This document shows, piece after piece, positions 24,358-28,971 of a stretch of 28,971 nucleotides of DNA. The notes under the pieces are model-generated. The model was given only the letters and a program-made list of their open reading frames with translations. It was not told the DNA's origin and did not search any database. This stretch comes from Promethearchaeota archaeon (GTDB taxonomy: Archaea; Asgardarchaeota; Lokiarchaeia; Sigynarchaeales; SOKP01). Position 1 is the stretch's first letter. Each line of letters opens with the position of its first letter. The DNA lies in contig JAGXOB010000016.1 of the NCBI GenBank assembly GCA_019894735.1, positions 1-28,971 on the forward strand, given 5' to 3'. The position numbers and the translations under genes are program-made.

Positions 24358-24654
24358 TTATTGTGGTGGAGCAAGCACTATTTCAATGCTTGAAACATTG
24401 TTGCTTTGTCCATTTTCTCCTTCAAGTTGTTCTGTGGAGAGCCTGATGTCTTTGTATTCAGTTCCCTTTAAGAATCTGTTTCGTAAAATCTCGCACACAT
24501 CAACCGCGTGGGAAATAGCTCTACCTCTGGCTTTAACAGTACAATCCTCGCCCTTATTAAGGATCATCATTGTAGCCATTACGTAATTCATGGTAGGGCG
24601 TCGACCAACAAAAACACTATTTTCTTCTCTTGACCTAGGTGCTTCTTTTGACAT
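24358..24654 (-). CDS. albA: Alba nucleic-acid-binding chromatin protein
   Basis: Alba is a small dimeric DNA- and RNA-binding protein that coats archaeal chromatin. The family core is present: V-G-R-R-P-T-M-N-Y-V (16-25), then the strand and helix K-A-R-G-R-A-I-S-H-A-V-D-V (about 41-53) that contacts the DNA, and I-R-L-S-T-E-Q in the beta-hairpin (about 69-75). The Sulfolobus acetylation-site Lys in V-G-K-K-P is Arg here. At 98 aa the length is normal, with a slightly longer charged N-terminus. The start is fixed by GAGGT 7 nt upstream. It is on the same strand as the histone-fold gene but 330 bp away with a terminator-like repeat between, so the two are probably separate transcripts. Confidence 0.95.
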   Translation of the reverse strand: MSKEAPRSREENSVFVGRRPTMNYVMATMMILNKGEDCTVKARGRAISHAVDVCEILRNRFLKGTEYKDIRLSTEQLEGENGQSNNVSSIEIVLAPPQ

Positions 24655-24660
24655 ATTATT

Positions 24661-24666
24661 TACCTC
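24661..24666 (-). promoter_or_regulatory. Shine-Dalgarno GAGGTA before alba
   Basis: On the minus strand GAGGT ends 7 nt before the ATG at 24654, standard spacing, which fixes the Alba start. The presence of a site implies a leadered mRNA for this abundant protein. Confidence 0.55.
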
Positions 24667-24814
24667 TATGTTTTATTTTGTGGTGTTTTAATTTTGTATA
24701 CTGTATTGGTGTTCTCTCGTAATTTTTTTATTACGATTTTTTATAACACTTTTTAGAATATTCTCTTTCATAAAAATATTATTATCATCTTAATAACTTG
24801 ATCTAATATTCTGT

Positions 24815-24833
24815 ACTCAATTTAGATTTGAGT
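24815..24833. repeat. Short inverted repeat upstream of alba
   Basis: ACTCAA and TTGAGT are 6-bp perfect arms around 7 bases, about 160-180 bp upstream of the Alba start and just after the neighbouring small gene. It could be a regulator site or a 3'-end hairpin; the sequence does not decide. Confidence 0.25.
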
Positions 24834-24891
24834 ATTTATAAATGAGTTTCTTCGAGAAATTTGTCAAAACAAAAAAAAAGAAGGTTTAAAA

Positions 24892-25116
24892 TTAGAAACC
24901 TTTCAATCTTACTCCTAAGTACATCAAAAACCAAGCGAGAAAAACTAAAGTCATTCCAAAAATTCCATACCATTGATCTGAAGTGAATATTCCGATCGTT
25001 AATACGGGTAATATATTAGTAAGGTCAAAGAATAATTCAACTAATAGAAACAAACCTAACGCTAAGAACAAGAAGGATATTATTACGGTTATTTTTGACG
25101 GTGGTGTCCAAGCCAT
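24892..25116 (-). CDS. Small two-helix membrane protein, unknown function
   Basis: I do not recognise this 74-aa protein. It has two membrane helices (about 9-31 and 49-68), a short exposed loop with an aromatic segment between them (D-Q-W-Y-G), and a basic end (R-L-K-G-F). Coding status is supported by the helix periodicity, a TATA-like element (minus strand, about 25171-25180) and a possible GTGAT ribosome-binding site a few nt before the ATG. A nine-T run on the minus strand (24871-24879) follows as terminator. The start lies 83 bp after the signal peptidase gene on the same strand, so it may share function or be independent. Confidence 0.68.
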   Translation of the reverse strand: MAWTPPSKITVIISFLFLALGLFLLVELFFDLTNILPVLTIGIFTSDQWYGIFGMTLVFLAWFLMYLGVRLKGF

Positions 25117-25199
25117 TTTAAATCACTAATCTCATAATTAAATTTGGTAAATAGGAAAAATGTAGAATAACTATAAATACTTAATTTTGGAGGATATTT

Positions 25200-25850
25200 T
25201 TATTCTTCTTTTTGAGTTTGCGTATCAATATCTTTCAGATTATTAGGATTATTTTCATCTTGATCCTTGTGTTCCCCCTTGATAATATCTTTAACTATGC
25301 TGAAAATAAGAAGCGCTGAAATTATAACCAGCAACGGGATCAATAAATTAGATTCCGTCAAGAAGATTTTAATCCACCCTATATAGGGTATACCTCCTAT
25401 TACTACACCGATTATACGGGATTCTGGAACAGGAGCTTGATCCGGCAATGAGTTTGCGTCCCCTTGAGTCCTGAAATACCACGTATCACCAACTAGATAC
25501 TTATCAATGACGCGGTGGACAATAGGTTCTTGAGGCGCACCAATCCATAGCCCTCGAGAATCAAATACTATTATGTCTCCATTTTTATCTTCGGCTGTAC
25601 CATTTCTTATATCGTCTGCGTCCTTTCCCATTATGAACAATAAGTCTCCTTCGTGGATAGTAGGTTCCATTGAGCCGCTAATTACTACAACAATAGGCGA
25701 CTCGGTATTTAAAGAAACTTGTAAAATAAAATATACAAAAAAAGAACCAAAGAACGCAATAATTATCATTACTACTGCGATAATTACTTTTTTATGAGGG
25801 ATAGGTTTTTTACCTTTTTTGTTTGCATTCTCCATATTTATTTCAGTCAT
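25200..25850 (-). CDS. Signal peptidase I, ER/archaeal type
   Basis: The membrane protease that removes signal peptides from exported proteins. From the chosen start (216 aa) there is an N-terminal membrane helix (about 20-44) and the catalytic Ser in S-G-S-M-E-P-T (S60). A His in I-V-H-R-V (H112) takes the place of the bacterial Lys, which marks the Sec11/archaeal class. G-D-A-N (about D131) follows, then a second membrane helix (about 165-188) and a long acidic, Asn/Gln-rich tail. The frame is open to ATG 25916 (238 aa), but the extra 22 residues look unlike a signal-peptidase N-terminus and would lie upstream of the TATA box at 25894-25903, so I start at 25850; M at 25835 is a further option. 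Confidence 0.9.
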   Translation of the reverse strand: MTEINMENANKKGKKPIPHKKVIIAVVMIIIAFFGSFFVYFILQVSLNTESPIVVVISGSMEPTIHEGDLLFIMGKDADDIRNGTAEDKNGDIIVFDSRGLWIGAPQEPIVHRVIDKYLVGDTWYFRTQGDANSLPDQAPVPESRIIGVVIGGIPYIGWIKIFLTESNLLIPLLVIISALLIFSIVKDIIKGEHKDQDENNPNNLKDIDTQTQKEE

Positions 25851-25893
25851 TTTTAAAATACAATCTTTCTCTTGTCTAAATAAGTAAATATGG

Positions 25894-25903
25894 TAATATA
25901 AAT
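25894..25903 (-). promoter_or_regulatory. TATA box deciding the signal peptidase start
   Basis: On the minus strand ATTTATATTA predicts transcription from about 25873, which excludes the longer ATG at 25916 and leaves a 20-25-nt leader before ATG 25850. Confidence 0.4.
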
Positions 25904-26084
25904 TTTGTTCTAACAAGCTAAAAGGAGTTAAGATATTGTATCGAAAGAATTACATCACTTTTTAATCAAATGGGTATCTAGTGATATTTGAGATAGTATT
26001 TTATATTATACCATCTTAATCTAATAGTATAAATTTATCGATTAGTCATTTAATGTAGAGTTTTATTGGGTTAGGTGTTTCTAG

Positions 26085-26600
26085 ATGATTATGGAAGATC
26101 CGGTTTTAAAAGATTATATTATCGGAGATATTGTAAGAGAAGTTAAGGAAAAAGGATTAATCATAGAAAAAGTGTATGTAGAAAATTTTATAGATAATTT
26201 CATTAATGAATACGAGAGATTACCAAAAAAAAGCGAAATAAAACCTATTGTGTCAAGCTATTTAAAAATCCTTGAAATAGAACCACCGATTACCGAAATC
26301 CATCACGAAAATATTACTCTTAAGGCAAGTTCTAATGTTATCGATCCAGTGGTTAAGAAATTCATTCAGAAAAAGAACTTGATTAATTCTATTAAGAACA
26401 ATGGGCTCTTCGCCCACTCAGGAGAGATATTAACAATTCCAAAACCGATAGGGCGTCGTTTATGCCCTATATGTGAAAATGAAAACTGGTATAAAATTCA
26501 CGAATCGGTTGATAAGAACGACGTTATAAGCCATTTTCCACGAGTATATGGTAAAATTTACTCCTGTAGTGGCTGTGCATGCGTTTGGAAAGAGAAGTAA
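26085..26600 (+). CDS. Uncharacterised protein with C-terminal zinc ribbon
   Basis: A 171-aa protein that I do not recognise. The first ~110 residues are mainly helical and charged (for example I-V-R-E-V-K-E-K-G, 16-24). The C-terminus has a split zinc-ribbon: C127-P-I-C130, then 30 residues, then C161-S-G-C164, with an additional C166. Such ribbons bind nucleic acid or protein partners. The ribbon follows a G-R-R basic patch (123-125). The start is ATG 26085; ATG 26091 would remove two residues. It stands alone, divergent from the signal peptidase gene and 172 bp before the lipid kinase gene. Function unknown. Confidence 0.7.
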   Translation: MIMEDPVLKDYIIGDIVREVKEKGLIIEKVYVENFIDNFINEYERLPKKSEIKPIVSSYLKILEIEPPITEIHHENITLKASSNVIDPVVKKFIQKKNLINSIKNNGLFAHSGEILTIPKPIGRRLCPICENENWYKIHESVDKNDVISHFPRVYGKIYSCSGCACVWKEK

Positions 26601-26772
26601 GTTTTGGAAGTTAAAGGAATAGAAAGATACTCTTTTTTAAGATAGCATTTTCTAAAAAATCTAGGTACGTACTCCTTGGATTTTAAGCTATAACTTTTAT
26701 ATAGTTCTAGATTTAAATTTATATTATATCAAATTTAAAATTTCAAAATGTCAAGAATAAAGTGCGTTAATT

Positions 26773-27732
26773 ATGGAAACAGATTATGCTATTATTTATA
26801 ATCCCATTGCCGGTGGGTCGAAACAAGCAGCAACAGATATAGAATACGCAAAAAAATGTTTAGACGATCTTAAATTGTCCTATAAATTGTTTGAAACTGA
26901 ATTTGCGGGTCACGCAATTGAATTAGCGAGTCAATTAGCTAAGGAAGGATATCATGTAATTGGAGCTGGAGGAGATGGAACGTGTAATGAAGTTCTTCAC
27001 GGTGTGATTAGTTCAAAATCTGGTGCTTTATGTGGATTCATACCCATGGGATCAGGAAACGATATTCCTGCGGTAATAGGAATAACTCCGGATATAAAAA
27101 GGGCTTGTGAAATAATTGCTGAAGGATATAGTAGTAAATCGGACATAGGATTTGCTAAAACTGATGAGGGCGTTGAAAGGTACTTTTTAGGCGTAGGATC
27201 ACAGGGGTTTGATGCTGAGGTGGCGAGAAGGGCAAACGAGAATCAAGATAAAAATTATAATGCAATTGTTATCAAAACCTTATTCGCGTGGAAGAGTAAA
27301 GAAATTAAAGTTGTAATGGATAGCGACACTTTCGAAGGAAAGGCAAATTTAACTGCAGTTGGAAATGGAGGTGCATACGGTGGTGGAATGTATGTATGTC
27401 AAAAGGCTAGTGTGGAAGACGGGTTATTTGATGTAAGTGTAGTAGACATAGGTAAAATTAAACTCCTTTTTCAATTTAAAAGAATGTATAGCGCCTCATT
27501 ATTACCTCATCCTGATGTTTTTGAATATCAAAGTAAAAAAGTACGAATCGAAATGGCTAAGTCTGAAGATGAGCCTTACCTCTGCCAAGTTGATGGCGAA
27601 GTGTTAGGTAGTTTGCCAGTTACTTATGAAACCATTAAAGATGGTTACGAATTCATCCGTCCAAAAACCAACGAAGTCGCAGAAGCTTTTAAAGAGAAGT
27701 ACGGTCATTATTATTTCGAGTGCGATCACTGA
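26773..27732 (+). CDS. Diacylglycerol-kinase-family lipid kinase (YegS/DgkB-like)
   Basis: An ATP-dependent lipid kinase of the DAGK-catalytic superfamily (319 aa, usual length ~300). Motifs visible are N-P-I-A-G-G (10-15), the nucleotide loop G-G-D-G-T-C-N-E-V (66-74) and M-G-S-G-N-D-I-P (92-99). The C-terminal beta-sandwich holds G-N-G-G-A-Y-G-G-G-M-Y (about 197-207) and D-G-L-F-D-V (about 216-221), typical of YegS, BmrU and DgkB. In archaea the substrate could be an ether lipid precursor such as archaeol or a related alcohol; this is inference. TATA-like tracts at 26694-26702 and 26717-26728 precede it. The methyltransferase gene starts 27 bp later and may be co-transcribed. Confidence 0.9.
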   Translation: METDYAIIYNPIAGGSKQAATDIEYAKKCLDDLKLSYKLFETEFAGHAIELASQLAKEGYHVIGAGGDGTCNEVLHGVISSKSGALCGFIPMGSGNDIPAVIGITPDIKRACEIIAEGYSSKSDIGFAKTDEGVERYFLGVGSQGFDAEVARRANENQDKNYNAIVIKTLFAWKSKEIKVVMDSDTFEGKANLTAVGNGGAYGGGMYVCQKASVEDGLFDVSVVDIGKIKLLFQFKRMYSASLLPHPDVFEYQSKKVRIEMAKSEDEPYLCQVDGEVLGSLPVTYETIKDGYEFIRPKTNEVAEAFKEKYGHYYFECDH

Positions 27733-27759
27733 ATTGAAAGTATTAACCTAAATAGTATT

Positions 27760-28386
27760 ATGCCTGACTGGGACGACATCTTCGCTGAAAAAGGTAAATA
27801 TTTTCTTAAACCTCATCCCGATATCGAACGTTTAACTAATTTATTTAAAGAAAAAGGAGTCCAGAGAATCTTAGACTTAGGGTGCGGAACAGGGCGACAC
27901 CTCATATTTTTATTGAAAAAAGGATTCGAAGTTTATGGTCTCGATGGGTCTCCGAACGGTTTGGAAATCACAATAAATTGGTTAAAAGAGGAAAATTTAT
28001 CTTCAGAATTAACTTGTCAAAAAATTGAGCAAGAGTTTCCCTATAAAGATGGATTTTTTGACGCCGTTATCTCAATTCAAGTTATGCATCACAATGTAAT
28101 GAAAGATATATTGTTTACTGTCAACGAAATAAAGCGCATCTTAAAACCAGAAGGAGTTATATTTCTTACATTCCCTTTACTTCAAGGTTTTTACATTAGC
28201 AAGGAAAATATGAAAAAAATTGAAGCCCGAACTTATATTCCCTTAACCGGTCAAGAAAAAGGCCTTCCGCATCATTTTTTTACAGTCGCCGAAATTAAAA
28301 GAGTATTTGGGGCTTTTTCTTTATCGGAGATATACATTGACAAAACCAACCATCGCGCTATTTTAGGTCAAAAAATCGAAATGTAA
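27760..28386 (+). CDS. Class I SAM-dependent methyltransferase
   Basis: A small stand-alone Rossmann methyltransferase (208 aa) with motif I I-L-D-L-G-C-G-T-G-R (37-46), the ribose acid in G-L-D-G-S (about 66-70) and motif IV-like F-F-D-A-V-I-S-I-Q (about 98-106). It most resembles the UbiE/Methyltransf_11 group. The acceptor cannot be told from sequence. The 27-bp spacing after the lipid kinase gene suggests an operon, so a lipid or other small-molecule substrate is an easy guess but unproven. The stop is 8 bp from that of the convergent peptidase gene. Confidence 0.87.
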   Translation: MPDWDDIFAEKGKYFLKPHPDIERLTNLFKEKGVQRILDLGCGTGRHLIFLLKKGFEVYGLDGSPNGLEITINWLKEENLSSELTCQKIEQEFPYKDGFFDAVISIQVMHHNVMKDILFTVNEIKRILKPEGVIFLTFPLLQGFYISKENMKKIEARTYIPLTGQEKGLPHHFFTVAEIKRVFGAFSLSEIYIDKTNHRAILGQKIEM

Positions 28387-28394
28387 TTTTTAAA

Positions 28395-28970
28395 TTAACC
28401 ATTGATTCTTTTTGATCGTGAGCGCAAAAAAAATACAACCACAGCGATCCCAACTATCGGGATGATTATTACTATAAATAAGAACACTTCAGAGTCTAAA
28501 AGGTTAAAATCACCGGTCCAAGGAAAATTCCCTTGAAACTGGTTGTTTTCGTGATAATTGTTATAAATAAATTGTTCTACGGTTTTTCCTGTTATCTCAA
28601 GGCTACTATTTGCGATATGAGAAATATCGTCGTTGGTTGTGTGATGGTACGGCCATTCAGCAGGGGCGTCCCAAAATTTAATAATTAAATCCGCTGACGG
28701 AATCCCATATTTTACAAAGGCTACATGGTCATCGACAATTTCGTTAACTATTGGAACGGAAGGAAATGCGCTTGTAAATCCTAATTGCCTTCCAGTTTCA
28801 AACAGTTCATCTAAAAGAGAAGAAGTTGAGTGTTGTTCACTAATAAATTGGAGATTATTTCCTCCCACCATATCCAATAAGATCATAGCATCAAATGTTT
28901 CATAAGTAGAATTATAGAAATTTTCGATATCTTGCACAAATTGACTAGAGCCTTCACACCAATCCCACAA
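28395..28970 (-). CDS. M28-family zinc aminopeptidase with C-terminal membrane anchor, 5' part outside window
   Basis: The C-terminal 191 codons of a metallopeptidase of the M28 family (aminopeptidase / glutaminyl-cyclase-like). L-L-D-M-V-G (about 31-36) carries a metal-binding Asp and Y-H-H-T-T-N-D-D (about 107-114) the last metal-binding His. The upstream H-x-D, D and E-E residues lie beyond the window edge. After the catalytic domain a hydrophobic helix (about 163-185) is followed by R-S-R-S-K-R, a tail-side anchor placing the enzyme on the outside of the cell membrane. The frame continues past base 28970, and the TTG at the edge is not a real start. Confidence 0.82.
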   Translation of the reverse strand: MWDWCEGSSQFVQDIENFYNSTYETFDAMILLDMVGGNNLQFISEQHSTSSLLDELFETGRQLGFTSAFPSVPIVNEIVDDHVAFVKYGIPSADLIIKFWDAPAEWPYHHTTNDDISHIANSSLEITGKTVEQFIYNNYHENNQFQGNFPWTGDFNLLDSEVFLFIVIIIPIVGIAVVVFFLRSRSKRING

Positions 28971-28971
28971 T

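Noticed and set aside
24386..24586. 66-codon plus-strand frame over alba
   Set aside because: It is fully antisense to the Alba core, with no promoter or domain evidence.
24846..24858. TTTCT-TCG-AGAAA mini-hairpin
   Set aside because: Five A/T-rich base pairs are too few to claim a structure in DNA of this composition.
25851..25916. Extra 22 N-terminal codons of the signal peptidase
   Set aside because: They lie across the predicted TATA box and transcription start and do not resemble the family N-terminus.
1..28971. CRISPR arrays, insertion sequences, integrase genes, att sites, rRNA or tRNA genes
   Set aside because: No regularly spaced repeats, transposase or integrase motifs, terminal inverted repeats around genes, or cloverleaf patterns were found on reading both strands.

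Overview
The window is AT-rich, gene-dense prokaryotic DNA that reads as archaeal. The evidence is a HerA-NurA-Mre11-Rad50 end-resection operon, Alba, a short histone-fold protein, a Taw2-type wyosine enzyme, an ER/archaeal-type signal peptidase with a Ser/His pair, TATA boxes about 21-28 nt before many starts, and T-rich ends instead of classical terminators. A protein with an IFT52-like (GIFT) domain, together with the very low GC, suggests an Asgard (Lokiarchaeia-like) archaeon. That placement is inference; no rRNA or ribosomal protein gene is present to test it.

Layout. 1-3.3 kb: the 3' part of an FGGY sugar kinase faces an acyl-CoA synthetase. 3.4-7.9 kb: Taw2 (tRNA-Phe wyosine pathway), an orphan seven-helix membrane protein, an MFS transporter and an HGSNAT-like membrane acyltransferase. 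8.0-11.5 kb: the GIFT+SAP protein, a Trm11-like methyltransferase and endonuclease III, all on the + strand. 11.5-15.3 kb: rhomboid protease (-), a divergent PIMT-like methyltransferase (+), a URO-D-superfamily enzyme (-) and a YkgJ-type cysteine-cluster protein (+). 15.5-17.2 kb: a 122-aa PD-(D/E)xK-like protein and a class I/II aminotransferase. 17.3-23.8 kb: herA-nurA-mre11-rad50. 23.8-25.9 kb (all -): histone-fold protein, Alba, a two-helix membrane peptide and signal peptidase I. 26.0-29.0 kb: a zinc-ribbon protein, a diacylglycerol-kinase-type lipid kinase, a SAM methyltransferase, and the 3' end of an M28 peptidase with a C-terminal membrane anchor (-).

How the genes fit together. The strongest unit is the four-gene DNA end-processing operon. 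Mre11-Rad50 recognises and trims broken ends, and HerA-NurA carries out long-range 5' resection. It runs into two chromatin-protein genes on the opposite strand, and a base-excision glycosylase and an uncharacterised small nuclease-like protein lie upstream. Three genes concern RNA or protein methylation (Taw2, Trm11-like, PIMT-like). The rest are membrane or metabolic genes.

Two organisational features stand out. Convergent neighbours are packed very tightly: two pairs share overlapping stop codons, and two more are 5 and 8 nt apart. Start signals also appear to divide into TATA-proximal, apparently leaderless genes and operon-internal genes with GGTG/GGAGGT Shine-Dalgarno sites. I saw no tRNA, rRNA, CRISPR array, insertion sequence or integrase.
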